Source: Catenulispora acidiphila DSM 44928 | GTDB lineage: Bacteria > Actinomycetota > Actinomycetes > Streptomycetales > Catenulisporaceae | Direction: 5' to 3' | DNA: 64,000 nt | NCBI RefSeq assembly: GCF_000024025.1 | Contig: NC_013131.1 | Location: 9,466,229 to 9,530,228 of the forward strand | In this document: positions 36,652 to 45,080 of the stretch, one piece after another | Layout: each line of letters begins with the position of its first letter | How positions within the stretch are numbered: position 1 is the stretch's first letter | Notes under the pieces: model-generated | What the model was told of the DNA's origin: nothing | What the model saw: the letters and a program-made list of their open reading frames with translations, nothing else | The model's database searches: none | Made by a program: the position numbers and the translations under genes

Positions 36652-37017
36652 TCAGCCCACCGCAGCCCACCGCGGACCGCCGCAGACCGCGCCGCCCTCA
36701 GCCAATCCGTCCCGCAGTCGCCACACCGCTGGCCGCAAGCATCCCGCCTCATACCGCCGCAGCCCACCGCAGACCGCGCCGCCCTCAGCCGACCTGCCCC
36801 GCGGTCGCCACACCGCTGGCCGCAAGCATCCCGCCTCAGACCACCTCAGCCCACCGCGGACCGCGCCGCCCTCAGCCGACCTGCCCCGCGGTCGCCACAC
36901 CGCTGGCCGCGAGCATCCCGCCTCGGACCACCGCAGCCCACCGCAGCCCACCGCAGACCGCGCCACCCTCAGCCGACCTGCCCCGCGGTCGCCACACCGC
37001 TGGCCGCGAGCATCCCG
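36652..37017. repeat. 87-bp tandem repeat made of the rfbD 3' end, four units
   Basis: Aligned on GTCGCCACACCGCTGGCCGC, units start at 36717, 36804, 36891 and 36988 (periods 87, 87 and 97; the last has an extra 10-bp CAGCCCACCG). The unit at 36988 is the real 3' end of rfbD. The others are downstream copies holding the last 15 or so codons, the TGA stop and about 38 nt beyond. The farthest copy is the most diverged. Nothing else is visible in the 400-nt gap between rfbD and the HdeD gene. Confidence 0.95.
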
Positions 37018-37874
37018 CGCCAGTCCCCGAGCTCCGGGAGTCCGGCCTCGGCCCAGCGATCGTGCCCGAGCACGCTGTACTTCGGGCGCTCGGCGGGCCG
37101 CACGAACTTGTCCGAGGTCGTCGGGCGGACCCGCTCCGGGTCCAGTCCGGCCTCCTCGAAGGCCGCGCGCGCCAGCCCGAACCAGGAGGTCTGCCCGGAC
37201 GCGGTGCCGTGGTAGATGCCGGCCGGCGCCTGGGAGGCCTGCGCCAGCGCGATCAGCTGCCCGGCCAGCGCGCCGGTCCAGGTCGGCTGCCCGATCTGGT
37301 CGTCGACCACGTCCAGGGTCTCCCGCTCGCCGGCCAGCCGCAGCATCGTGCGGACGAAGTTCGGGCCGTGCGCGCCGTAGAGCCACGCCGTGCGGACCAC
37401 GTAGCCGGTCTCGGGCAGCACCGCGAGCACGGCCCGCTCGCCGACCAGCTTCGAGCGGCCGTAGGCGTTGATCGGGTCGGTCGCCGCGTATTCGCCGTAG
37501 GGCGCCTCGCCCTTGCCGTCGAAGACGTAGTCGGTCGACACCGTCAGCAAGCGCGCGCCGGTGGCCGCGCACGCCGAGGCCAGGCTGCTGACACCGCCGC
37601 CGTTGACCGCGGTGGCCTGCGCCTCGTGGGTCTCGGCGCCGTCGACGTCGGTCCAGGCCGCGGCGTTCACCACGATGTCGTGCCCGGCGACCGCGGCGGC
37701 CACCGCCGAGGCGTCGGTGACGTCCAGCTCGGCCCGGGTCAGCGCGGTGACCTGCGCGGCCGGCTCGGCCTTCAGCAGCGCCACGAGATCAGTCCCGAGC
37801 ATCCCGCCGGCGCCGGTGACCAGCCACCGGCGCGGCGCCTCGCGCCCCGGAACGATCACGATCGGCCGGGTCAC
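36969..37874 (-). CDS. rfbD: dTDP-4-dehydrorhamnose reductase
   Basis: 301 aa. WLVTGAGGMLGTDLVALL is the NADPH site, STDYVFDGKG and YGRSKLVGER supply the catalytic Thr/Tyr/Lys region, and RTAWLYGAHGPNFV is family-typical. It reduces dTDP-4-keto-L-rhamnose to dTDP-L-rhamnose, the last step of the pathway. The GTG overlaps the rfbB stop (GTGA), so the two are co-translated. Longer open frames upstream are rfbB shadows. Its final codons and stop are copied three times downstream in an 87-bp array. Confidence 0.92.
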   Translation of the reverse strand: MTRPIVIVPGREAPRRWLVTGAGGMLGTDLVALLKAEPAAQVTALTRAELDVTDASAVAAAVAGHDIVVNAAAWTDVDGAETHEAQATAVNGGGVSSLASACAATGARLLTVSTDYVFDGKGEAPYGEYAATDPINAYGRSKLVGERAVLAVLPETGYVVRTAWLYGAHGPNFVRTMLRLAGERETLDVVDDQIGQPTWTGALAGQLIALAQASQAPAGIYHGTASGQTSWFGLARAAFEEAGLDPERVRPTTSDKFVRPAERPKYSVLGHDRWAEAGLPELGDWRGMLAASGVATAGQVG

Positions 37875-38887
37875 TTCTCGGCGCTCCCGCTTCCGGCCGC
37901 CCCGGCCGCGCTCTCCAAAGCCGCCTTCGCCTTCAGCGGCTCCCACCACGAGCGGTTGTTCTTGTACCAATCGATGGTCTGGCCCATGCCGTCCTCGAAG
38001 CGCACCCGCGGCTCGTAGCCGAGCTCCCGCTGGATCTTGTCGATCGACAGCGAGTAGCGGCGGTCGTGGCCCTTGCGGTCCTCGACCGTGCGCACCGAGG
38101 ACCAGTCCTTGCCGGTGCCGTCCAGCATCAGCTGCACCAGCTCCTTGTTGGTCAGCTCGGTGCCGCCGCCGATGTTGTAGACCTCGCCGGCCCGGCCCTG
38201 GCGCAGCGCCAGGTCGATGCCGCGGCAGTGGTCGGAGACGTGCAGCCAGTCGCGGATGTTGGCGCCGTCGCCGTACAGGTCGACCATCCCGCCGTCGATC
38301 AGGTTGGTCACCGAGCGCGGGATCATCTTCTCCGGGAACTGGTAGTACCCGTAGTTGTTGGAGCAGCGGGTGACGACCACGTCCATCTTGTGCGTGCGGT
38401 GGTAGGACAGCACCAGCAGGTCCGAGCCCGCCTTGGACGCCGAGTAGGCGGAGTTCGGCGCCAGCGGCCACTCCTCGGTCCAGGAGCCCTCGTCGATGGA
38501 GCCGTAGACCTCGTCGGTGGAGACGTGCACGAAGCGGCCCACGCCGTGCTTGCGCGCGGCGTCCAGCAGCACCTGCGTGCCGACGACGTTCGTGGTCACG
38601 AAGGGACCGGCGCCCAGAATCGAGCGGTCCACATGGGATTCGGCGGCGAAGTGCACGACGGCGTCGTGCCCCGGCATCACCGCGTCGACGACCTCCGCGT
38701 CCCGGATGTCGCCGCGCCGGAAGGCGAAGCCCGGATTGTCGCGGACCGGTTCGAGATTCGCCTCGACCCCCGAATAGGTCAGCGCGTCGAGCACCGTCAC
38801 GGAATCGGGCGCACCCGGCCGGGACAGGAGCTGGCGTACATACTCAGAGCCGATGAACCCGGCACCGCCGGTAACTAGAATCCTCAC
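37871..38887 (-). CDS. rfbB: dTDP-glucose 4,6-dehydratase
   Basis: 338 aa. MRILVTGGAGFIGSEYVRQL, FAAESHVDRSI, STDEVYG with the catalytic Asp-Glu, YSASKAGSDLL with Tyr/Lys, and SNNYGYYQFPEKMIP are diagnostic. It converts dTDP-glucose to dTDP-4-keto-6-deoxyglucose. A short Ala/Gly/Ser tail follows. The GTG start lies 7 nt after TAGCAT with no convincing Shine-Dalgarno, so a leaderless mRNA is predicted. Divergent from rfbA across 88 nt. Confidence 0.95.
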   Translation of the reverse strand: MRILVTGGAGFIGSEYVRQLLSRPGAPDSVTVLDALTYSGVEANLEPVRDNPGFAFRRGDIRDAEVVDAVMPGHDAVVHFAAESHVDRSILGAGPFVTTNVVGTQVLLDAARKHGVGRFVHVSTDEVYGSIDEGSWTEEWPLAPNSAYSASKAGSDLLVLSYHRTHKMDVVVTRCSNNYGYYQFPEKMIPRSVTNLIDGGMVDLYGDGANIRDWLHVSDHCRGIDLALRQGRAGEVYNIGGGTELTNKELVQLMLDGTGKDWSSVRTVEDRKGHDRRYSLSIDKIQRELGYEPRVRFEDGMGQTIDWYKNNRSWWEPLKAKAALESAAGAAGSGSAEK

Positions 38888-38894
38888 CTGCGCG

Positions 38895-38900
38895 ATGCTA
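38895..38900 (-). promoter_or_regulatory. Predicted leaderless promoter -10 for rfbB-rfbD (TAGCAT)
   Basis: On the minus strand TAGCAT is followed by CGCGCAG and then the GTG at 38887. It stands back to back with the rfbA promoter element at 38964, so both rhamnose units can be controlled from one 88-nt region. Confidence 0.55.
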
Positions 38901-38963
38901 CCGGCCCCCGCCTCATCGCACTTCCCGCAGGTGGCCGAACCGACGACGCGGCACAGTGCTGGT

Positions 38964-38969
38964 TAAACT
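38964..38969 (+). promoter_or_regulatory. Predicted leaderless promoter -10 for rfbA-rfbC (TAAACT)
   Basis: TAAACT is followed by TCACGC and the ATG at 38976. There is no Shine-Dalgarno before rfbA. The 6-nt spacing places the transcription start at the initiation codon. Confidence 0.6.
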
Positions 38970-38975
38970 TCACGC

Positions 38976-39845
38976 ATGCGTGGCATCATCCTGGCCGGCG
39001 GGACCGGCTCACGGCTGTGGCCGATCACCAAAGGCGTGTCCAAACAGCTCATGCCGGTCTTCGACAAGCCGATGATCTACTACCCGCTGTCGACGTTGGT
39101 GATGGCCGGCATCTACGAGATCCTCGTCATCACCACGCCCGAGGACCAGGTGCAGTTCCAGCGCCTGCTCGGCGACGGGTCGCAGTGGGGTCTGGACCTC
39201 ACTTACGTGGCGCAGGAACGCCCCGACGGGCTGGCTCAGGCCTTCATCCTCGGCGAGGAGTTCATCGCCGACGAGTCCGTGGCGCTGGTGCTCGGCGACA
39301 ACATCTTCCACGGCGTCGGGCTGGGCCGCCAGCTGCGCACCCTCAATTCCCCGGCCGGCGGCGTGGTCTTCGCCTACCAGGTCGCGAACCCGCGCGAGTA
39401 CGGCGTGGTGGAGTTCGACGAAGCCGGCCGCGCCGTCTCGATCGAGGAGAAGCCGGACAAGCCCAAGTCCCGCTTCGCCATCCCCGGTCTGTACTTCTAC
39501 GACAACCAGGTCGTGGACATCGCCAAGAACCTCACCCCGAGCGCGCGCGGCGAGCTGGAGATCACCGGCGTCAACGTCGAATACCTGAACCGCGGCGAGC
39601 TGCAGGTGCAGGTTCTGGAGCGCGGCACAGCGTGGCTGGACACCGGGACCTTCGACTCCCTGGTGCAGGCCGCCGAATACGTCCGCGTCATAGAGCAGCG
39701 GCAGGGCTACAAGGTCGGCTGCGTCGAGGAAGTGGCGTGGCGCTCCGGTTTCATCACCGACGCGCAGCTGGCCGAACTCGCCGAGCCGTTGTGCAAGAGC
39801 GGCTATGGCGAATACCTCCAGCACCTCCTCGACCCCGCGCTCTGA
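38976..39845 (+). CDS. rfbA: Glucose-1-phosphate thymidylyltransferase
   Basis: 289 aa. [20 protein letters not shown] is the nucleotide-binding signature (G-x-G-x-R), then [26 protein letters not shown] with the metal-binding Asp, and [10 protein letters not shown]. It makes dTDP-glucose from dTTP and glucose-1-phosphate, the first step to dTDP-rhamnose. No ribosome-binding site is seen; the start lies 6 nt after a -10 element. rfbC follows after 38 nt. Confidence 0.95.
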   Translation: MRGIILAGGTGSRLWPITKGVSKQLMPVFDKPMIYYPLSTLVMAGIYEILVITTPEDQVQFQRLLGDGSQWGLDLTYVAQERPDGLAQAFILGEEFIADESVALVLGDNIFHGVGLGRQLRTLNSPAGGVVFAYQVANPREYGVVEFDEAGRAVSIEEKPDKPKSRFAIPGLYFYDNQVVDIAKNLTPSARGELEITGVNVEYLNRGELQVQVLERGTAWLDTGTFDSLVQAAEYVRVIEQRQGYKVGCVEEVAWRSGFITDAQLAELAEPLCKSGYGEYLQHLLDPAL

Positions 39846-39883
39846 CCCCGCGTCCCCCTACTGAGAACGAGGATTCCTCCCGC

Positions 39884-40486
39884 ATGGACATCGCGCCCCT
39901 GTCGATCGACGGAGCCTGGGAGATCACGCCCCGGCTGCACGGCGACCCCCGCGGCCTGTTCACCGAGTGGTACCGCTTCGACCTCCTGGCCGAGGCCGTC
40001 GGCCACCCCCTGGATCTGCGGCAGGGCAACCTGTCGGTGTCCGCCGCCGGCGTGGTGCGCGGCATCCACTTCGCCGACGTCCCGCCGGGACAGGCGAAGT
40101 ACGTCACCTGCACCCGCGGCGCGGTCCTGGACGTCATCGCCGACATCCGCGTCGGCTCCCCGACCTTCGGCCAGTGGCAGGGCGTCCGCCTGGACGAGGA
40201 CACCCGCAAGGCGGTGTACATCGCCGAGGGCCTGGGCCACGGCTTCTGTGCGCTGACCGATGACGCGACCCTGACATACCTGTGCTCGGCCACCTACAAC
40301 CCGGGCCACGAGCACGGCGTCTACCCGCTGGACGCCGAACTCGGCATCGACTGGCCGGCCGAGGTGCCGCACCTGTCGGAGCGGGACGAGAAGTCGCCGT
40401 CGCTGGCGGAGGCGAGGGACAGCGGACTGCTGCCGGACTACGCGGCGTGCACCGGGTACACGCAGAGCCTGCGCGCCGGCCGCTGA
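39884..40486 (+). CDS. rfbC: dTDP-4-dehydrorhamnose 3,5-epimerase
   Basis: 200 aa, the normal size. GDPRGLFTEWYR, GVVRGIHFAD with the catalytic His, GHGFCALTDDATLTYLCS and PLDAELGIDWP are RmlC-type cupin motifs. It epimerises C3 and C5 of dTDP-4-keto-6-deoxyglucose. GAGGA lies about 10 nt before the ATG at 39884. With rfbA, rfbB and rfbD the pathway is complete within the window. Confidence 0.95.
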   Translation: MDIAPLSIDGAWEITPRLHGDPRGLFTEWYRFDLLAEAVGHPLDLRQGNLSVSAAGVVRGIHFADVPPGQAKYVTCTRGAVLDVIADIRVGSPTFGQWQGVRLDEDTRKAVYIAEGLGHGFCALTDDATLTYLCSATYNPGHEHGVYPLDAELGIDWPAEVPHLSERDEKSPSLAEARDSGLLPDYAACTGYTQSLRAGR

Positions 40487-40523
40487 CTTCCCGCGATGCC
40501 GACTCCGGCATTCGCAGAACACG

Positions 40524-40557
40524 AAAGGGCTCCATCCCTTCAGGGATGGAGCCCTTT
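40524..40557. terminator. Bidirectional rho-independent terminator
   Basis: AAAGGGCTCCATCCC (40524-40538), loop TTCA, GGGATGGAGCCCTTT (40543-40557): a 15-bp perfect stem with A and T tracts. It separates convergent rfbC and the WXG100-like gene. Confidence 0.95.
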
Positions 40558-40599
40558 TCGGCACTCAGCCCGCTGCGCGGGCCGGTCGCCGACGACGTA

Positions 40600-40899
40600 C
40601 TAGCCGCCGAGGCCCTGGGCCAGCTTCTGGTCCGTCTCCTGCATCGTCTGGGCCGCGCTGTTCAGGTAGCTGCCCATGTCGTTCATGCTGGCCATCAGCT
40701 GCTGCGCGCTCGAGGTGAAGCGCGAGTACGCGTCATCGAAGGCCTTCGAGGCCGAGTCGGTGACGAAGCCCGAGTGGATCAGGTTCTGAACCAGAGCCTG
40801 CGCCTGCTTCAGCGTGTCCTGCGTCTGCTGCTCGTAGCCCGACAGCTTGCCCGCCGCGTCGTGCATGTCGGCGTAAGTGACATTAAGCCCACCGGCCAT
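40600..40899 (-). CDS. WXG100/ESAT-6-like small protein lacking the Trp
   Basis: 99 aa, the canonical length. It is predicted to be two helices joined near residue 45: an acidic/Gln-rich first helix (YEQQTQDTLKQAQALVQNLI) and a second ending TMQETDQKLAQGLGG. The W-x-G turn is replaced by HSG. No Y-x-x-x-D/E secretion tail is evident. GGGGAGGG precedes the ATG. Such proteins are usually secreted as dimers by ESX/type VII machines, but no second WXG100 gene or EccC-type ATPase lies in the window. Confidence 0.75.
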   Translation of the reverse strand: MAGGLNVTYADMHDAAGKLSGYEQQTQDTLKQAQALVQNLIHSGFVTDSASKAFDDAYSRFTSSAQQLMASMNDMGSYLNSAAQTMQETDQKLAQGLGG

Positions 40900-41072
40900 G
40901 TGAAACCCTCCCCAAGTCTGAGCGCTCGCGACCGCGAGCACCTCCCGCACCAGCCGGACAGCGGTTTCGCTTCCCAGCCCCGTGTGAACACCCCAGAGAC
41001 TGCCAGCACGAGCGCGCGCTTGGCAACCGTCACCAACGCCCTCACCAGCGGTTTCCTGGAAACTCTGTCCGG

Positions 41073-42425
41073 TTATGCCGGGATTGCGACGCCGCTTGTA
41101 ACCGGTTCCGGGGAGCCCTCCCCACCCCCGTTGAGCTGGGCGGAGAGCTGTTCGCGGTCCAAGGCGTCCTCCCAGCCGGCGATGACGATGGTGCCGACGG
41201 CCGTTCCGCACAGGTTTGTCAGGGCTCTGCACTCGCTCATGAACTTGTCGATGCCGAAGATCAGCATGATCCCGGCGACCGGGATGGTGCCGACCGTGGA
41301 CAGGGTCGCGGCCAGCACGATGAACCCGCTGCCGGTGACGCCGGCCGCGCCCTTGGACGTCAGCAGCAGCACGCCGAGGATCGAGACCTGCTGAGCGAAG
41401 GACAGGTGCACGTCAAGGGCCTGCGCCACGTACAGCGAGCCGAGTGTCAGGTAGATGCACGTGCCGTCCAGGTTGAACGAGTACCCGGCCGGCACGGTCA
41501 GGCCGACCACGTCGCGGCGCACGCCGGCCTGCTCCATCTTGTCCATGATCCGCGGCAGCACGGTCTCGCTGGAGGACGTGCCGAGCACGACCAGCAACTC
41601 CGGTGCGATGTAGCGGACCAGCTTGAGGATGTTCACGCCCTGAGTGGCCGCGACGGCGCCGAGGACCACCAGCACGAACAGCGCCGAGGTCCCGTAGAAC
41701 ACCGCTATCAGCTTGCCCAGGCTGGTCAGCGTGTGCAGGCCGTACTTGCCGACGGTGAAGGACATCGCGCCGAACGCGCCGACGGGAGCGGCGTACATGA
41801 CGATCCGCAGCACCTGGAAGAGCACCTTGCCGACGACCTCGATGCCGCGGGCCACCGGTACCGCCGGCTCGCCGACCAGCTTGATCGACACCGCCACCAG
41901 CACCGCGATCACCAGCACCTGCAGCACGCTGCCGGTGCTGAACGCGCCGACGATGCTGTTGGGCACCATGTCGGTCAGGTAGTGCCAGGCGCTCTGGGTC
42001 TGGCCGGTCTTGATGTACTGCGCCGCCGTGCCGGTGGCCTTGGGCACCTTGGCGTGCACCCCGGCGCCGGGCCGCAGCACGTCCATCACCAGCAGCCCGA
42101 TCGCCAGCGCGACCGTGGAGAGCACCTCGAAGTAGATCAGGGACCTGACGCCGACGCGGCCCACCTCGCGCAGCTTGCCGACCCCGGCGATCCCGGTCAC
42201 CACGGTGACGAACACCACCGGGGTGATGACCATCCGGATCAGGTTCACGAAGCTGTCGCCGAGCGGCTGCAGCTGGGTGGCGACACCGGGGGCGGCGGCG
42301 CCGAGCGCGATGCCGGCGGCGATGCCGACCAGCACCCAGAAGTAGAGCTGGCGGTACCAGCGGCTGCGCGCCGGAGCCGGCGTCGCCGCGCGCGGCGCCG
42401 GCGGCGGCGATGAGGTTTCGGACAT
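41073..42425 (-). CDS. dctA: C4-dicarboxylate/proton symporter (DctA family)
   Basis: 450 aa. WYRQLYFWVLVGIAAGIALG opens the membrane domain; GTSSSETVLPRIMDKM and SFNLDGTCIYLT are the conserved Ser-rich and substrate/cation-binding motifs of the DAACS family. It imports succinate, fumarate, malate or related acids. GGGGAGCG precedes the ATG at 42425; the longer frame to 42581 is rejected. It diverges from a two-component system of the kind that controls dicarboxylate uptake. Confidence 0.9.
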   Translation of the reverse strand: MSETSSPPPAPRAATPAPARSRWYRQLYFWVLVGIAAGIALGAAAPGVATQLQPLGDSFVNLIRMVITPVVFVTVVTGIAGVGKLREVGRVGVRSLIYFEVLSTVALAIGLLVMDVLRPGAGVHAKVPKATGTAAQYIKTGQTQSAWHYLTDMVPNSIVGAFSTGSVLQVLVIAVLVAVSIKLVGEPAVPVARGIEVVGKVLFQVLRIVMYAAPVGAFGAMSFTVGKYGLHTLTSLGKLIAVFYGTSALFVLVVLGAVAATQGVNILKLVRYIAPELLVVLGTSSSETVLPRIMDKMEQAGVRRDVVGLTVPAGYSFNLDGTCIYLTLGSLYVAQALDVHLSFAQQVSILGVLLLTSKGAAGVTGSGFIVLAATLSTVGTIPVAGIMLIFGIDKFMSECRALTNLCGTAVGTIVIAGWEDALDREQLSAQLNGGGEGSPEPVTSGVAIPA

Positions 42426-42514
42426 GGGACGCTCCCCTGGAACGGTTGGGTAAGAGGCCTTTACGGCTGTCGGTCGCCGTTCACTGTGGGGCAGGTCACA
42501 GATCACCTTCACGG

Positions 42515-42532
42515 TTACGCGCATTACGCGCA
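42515..42532. promoter_or_regulatory. Perfect 9-bp tandem repeat, candidate response-regulator site
   Basis: TTACGCGCA is immediately repeated (42515-42523 and 42524-42532) in the intergenic region between dctA and its divergent sensor gene. Tandem direct repeats are a common binding mode for response regulators. The regulator at 44255 is the obvious candidate. Confidence 0.55.
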
Positions 42533-42641
42533 CAGGAACCGCGGGCGGACCACGGCAGCCGGAACCACAGCTCACCGCCACCCGGCGCCCATCGCAGCGT
42601 CCGTCTTTGCCGAAACCCGTTCGTCATGGACACTGCGGGGC

Positions 42642-44258
42642 ATGCGCCACCTCCGAAGCCGGTTCAGCATCGCCACCCAGGTCCTGCTCATGCAGTGCGT
42701 CCTGGTGCTGCTGCTGACCGTGGCCGGATCGGCGGCGGCGGTCCTGCAGGCGCAGGCCACCGAGCACGCCGCCGCGCGGCGGCAGGTCCTGTCCACCGCC
42801 GAGGCGGTGGCCGGCGCGCCGTCCACGGTCGCCGCGCTGCGCGGCAAGGATCCGACCGTCCCGCTCCTGCCCGAGACCACCGCGCTGGAGCAGCAGGCCG
42901 GCGTCGACTTCGTGGTGGTGATGACCACCGCGGGCATCCGCTTCACGCATCCGAACCCGGCGCTGATCGGCAAGACGTTCGTCGGGCACATAGCGCCGGC
43001 GGTGGCCGGCAAGGCGTTCACCGAGAACTACCGGGGCTCGCTGGGCCCGTCGGTGCGCTCAGTGGTGCCGATCCGCGATCCGCAGGACGGCGGCCGGATC
43101 ATCGGGCTGGTCTCGGTCGGCATCACTCAGCACCGGCTCAGCTCGCTGTTCGGGCAGCAGCTGCCGCTGGTCATCGGGATCTCGGTGGCGGCGCTCGGGT
43201 TGGCGGTGCTCGGGGCGTACGCGGTCGGCCGCCGGGTGCGGCGGCAGACCCGGGGCCTGGGCCCGGTCGCGCTGGCCGAGCTCTACGAGCACCACGACGC
43301 GGTGATGCACGCGATGCGCGAAGGCCTGCTGCTGCTGGACCCGGAAGGCAAGCTGATCCTGGCCAACGACGAGGCGGTGCGGCTGCTGGACCTGCCGGCC
43401 GCGCGGACGGGGCGGACCCCGGCCGAACTCGGCGTGGACGGCTCGCTCGGCGCGGTGCTGGCCGGCGGCGCCGACGTGGCCGACGGCATCCATCTCACCG
43501 ACAACCGGGTGGTGACCGTCAACCAGTCCACGGCCCGGCGCGCCGGCCGCGATCTGGGCACCGTGGTGACGCTGCGGGACCGCACCGAACTGCAAGCGCT
43601 CACCGACGAGCTGGCCTCGGTGCAGGGCTTCGCCGAAGCGCTGCGCGCCTCCAACCACGAGGCGGCGAACCGGCTGCACACCGTGGTGACGCTGATCGAG
43701 CTGGACCGGGCCGCCGAAGCGGTGCGCTTCGCGACCGGCGAGCTGGCGGCCCAGCAGCAGCTGGTGGACCGGCTGCTGACCGCGGTCGAGGAACCGGTGC
43801 TGGCCGCGCTGGTGCTCGGGAAGGTCGCGCAGGCCCGGGAGCGCGGCATCGAGCTGGGCGTCGGAGAGGTGACCGCGGTGCGCGACCTGCCGCTGCCGGT
43901 GACCGACGCGGTGACGCTGATCGGCAACCTGATCGACAACGCGCTGGAGGCGGTCGGCGGCGCCGGGGGTAACGGGGAGACCTGGAGCGGCGCGCCGAAA
44001 CAGGTCTGGATCGAGCTGTCCGACGACGCCTCTGGGCTGAGTATCCGGGTCGCCGACAACGGTCCGGGCATCGCACCGGAGCGGCGCGAGGAGGTGTTCG
44101 TGCGCGGATTCACCACGAAGGCCGAGGCGGGGCGCGGGCTGGGGCTCGCGCTGGTGGCGCAGATCGTGAAGCGGCACGGCGGGAAGGCCGCGGTGTCCGA
44201 GGCGGACGGCGGCGGCGCGGTGTTCGACGTCAGCATTCCCAGGAGGGCCGGCCGGTGA
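42642..44258 (+). CDS. Sensor histidine kinase, DcuS/CitA (DctS) family
   Basis: About 538 aa. One helix near residues 15-35, a periplasmic sensor of about 135 aa with RFTHPNPALIGKTF (the CitA/DcuS-type PAS-fold signature), a second helix near 173-195, a cytoplasmic PAS region (MREGLLLLDPEGKLILAN), then the phosphoacceptor His in NHEAANRLHTVVTLIEL, N-box IGNLIDNALEA and G-boxes DNGPGIAP and GRGLGLALV. It likely senses external dicarboxylates or citrate. The start is uncertain; no good ribosome-binding site precedes ATG 42642. Confidence 0.85.
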   Translation: MRHLRSRFSIATQVLLMQCVLVLLLTVAGSAAAVLQAQATEHAAARRQVLSTAEAVAGAPSTVAALRGKDPTVPLLPETTALEQQAGVDFVVVMTTAGIRFTHPNPALIGKTFVGHIAPAVAGKAFTENYRGSLGPSVRSVVPIRDPQDGGRIIGLVSVGITQHRLSSLFGQQLPLVIGISVAALGLAVLGAYAVGRRVRRQTRGLGPVALAELYEHHDAVMHAMREGLLLLDPEGKLILANDEAVRLLDLPAARTGRTPAELGVDGSLGAVLAGGADVADGIHLTDNRVVTVNQSTARRAGRDLGTVVTLRDRTELQALTDELASVQGFAEALRASNHEAANRLHTVVTLIELDRAAEAVRFATGELAAQQQLVDRLLTAVEEPVLAALVLGKVAQARERGIELGVGEVTAVRDLPLPVTDAVTLIGNLIDNALEAVGGAGGNGETWSGAPKQVWIELSDDASGLSIRVADNGPGIAPERREEVFVRGFTTKAEAGRGLGLALVAQIVKRHGGKAAVSEADGGGAVFDVSIPRRAGR

Positions 44259-44935
44259 TCCGCACTCTGGTGGTGGAAGACGATCCGGTGCTCGCCGAAG
44301 CGCATCGGGTCTACGTGGAGCGGGTTCCCGGCTTCGAGGTCGCGGACGTCGCGCGGACCGGCGCCGACGCGTTGCGGGTGCTGGCGGCGCGGGACGTGGA
44401 CCTGGTGCTGCTGGACGTGTATCTGCCGGACATGACCGGGATCGATCTGTGCCGCACGCTGCGCGCCCGGGGCGAGGCGACCGACGTGATCGCGGTGACC
44501 TCGGCGCGGGATCTGGCGACGGTCCGGGCGGCGGTGTCGCTGGGGATCGTGCAGTACCTGATCAAACCGTTCCAGTTCGCGACGTTCCGGGGCCGTCTGG
44601 AGGCCTACGCCGAGTTCCGCCGCGCCACCGAGTCCGCCGACGCCAACTCCGGCGCGCTGCAGCAGGACGAGCTGGACCGGATGCTCGACGGGCTGCGGTC
44701 CCCGCGTCCGGCACAGCTGCCGAGGGGACTGTCGGACAGCACGCTGGCCGCGCTCGTCGGGATCCTCAAGGCGGCCTCGCCGCTGACCGCCGCCGAACTC
44801 GCCGACCGCGCCGGGGTCAGCGCGCCGACCACGCGGCGCTATCTCGAATACCTGACAGCGCGCCGGCTGGTCTCGGGACAGCCGCGCTACGGCGGGCCCG
44901 GGCGTCCGGAAACCGTCTACCAGTGGTCCGGCTGA
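44255..44935 (+). CDS. Response regulator, DcuR/CitB family
   Basis: 226 aa. Receiver domain with acidic pocket VVEDDP, phosphoacceptor Asp in LVLLDVYLPDMTG, Thr/Ser in AVTSARD and Lys in YLIKPF. A C-terminal winged-helix DNA-binding region follows (LTAAELADRAGVSAPTTRRYLEYL). The GTG overlaps the kinase stop (GTGA). It presumably activates dctA and perhaps its own operon through the repeat at 42515. Confidence 0.9.
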   Translation: MIRTLVVEDDPVLAEAHRVYVERVPGFEVADVARTGADALRVLAARDVDLVLLDVYLPDMTGIDLCRTLRARGEATDVIAVTSARDLATVRAAVSLGIVQYLIKPFQFATFRGRLEAYAEFRRATESADANSGALQQDELDRMLDGLRSPRPAQLPRGLSDSTLAALVGILKAASPLTAAELADRAGVSAPTTRRYLEYLTARRLVSGQPRYGGPGRPETVYQWSG

Positions 44936-45080
44936 GTGGTCCGGCTCAGGCCCCGCCGAACGCCGCCACCGCCGCCCACGGCATTCGTCAGCATCCATCC
45001 AAAGGCCGCGGCACCCGCGTTGACAAGCCCGTCTATCCGACGTTGAGCAAATGGTGAGCCCGGCGGCGGACAGTTGCGCT

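Noticed and set aside
36652-37017. The 87-bp array as a CRISPR locus
   Set aside because: Units are contiguous with no unique spacers, the repeat is too long, and there are no cas genes.
36652-37572. A repeat-containing 306-codon frame on the minus strand
   Set aside because: It runs through rfbD in the wrong frame and continues only because the 87-bp unit is a multiple of three. There is no start signal.
45020-45025. TTGACA as a -35 for the pseudo-receiver regulator
   Set aside because: No TANNNT element is found at 16-19 nt spacing; the match is probably fortuitous.
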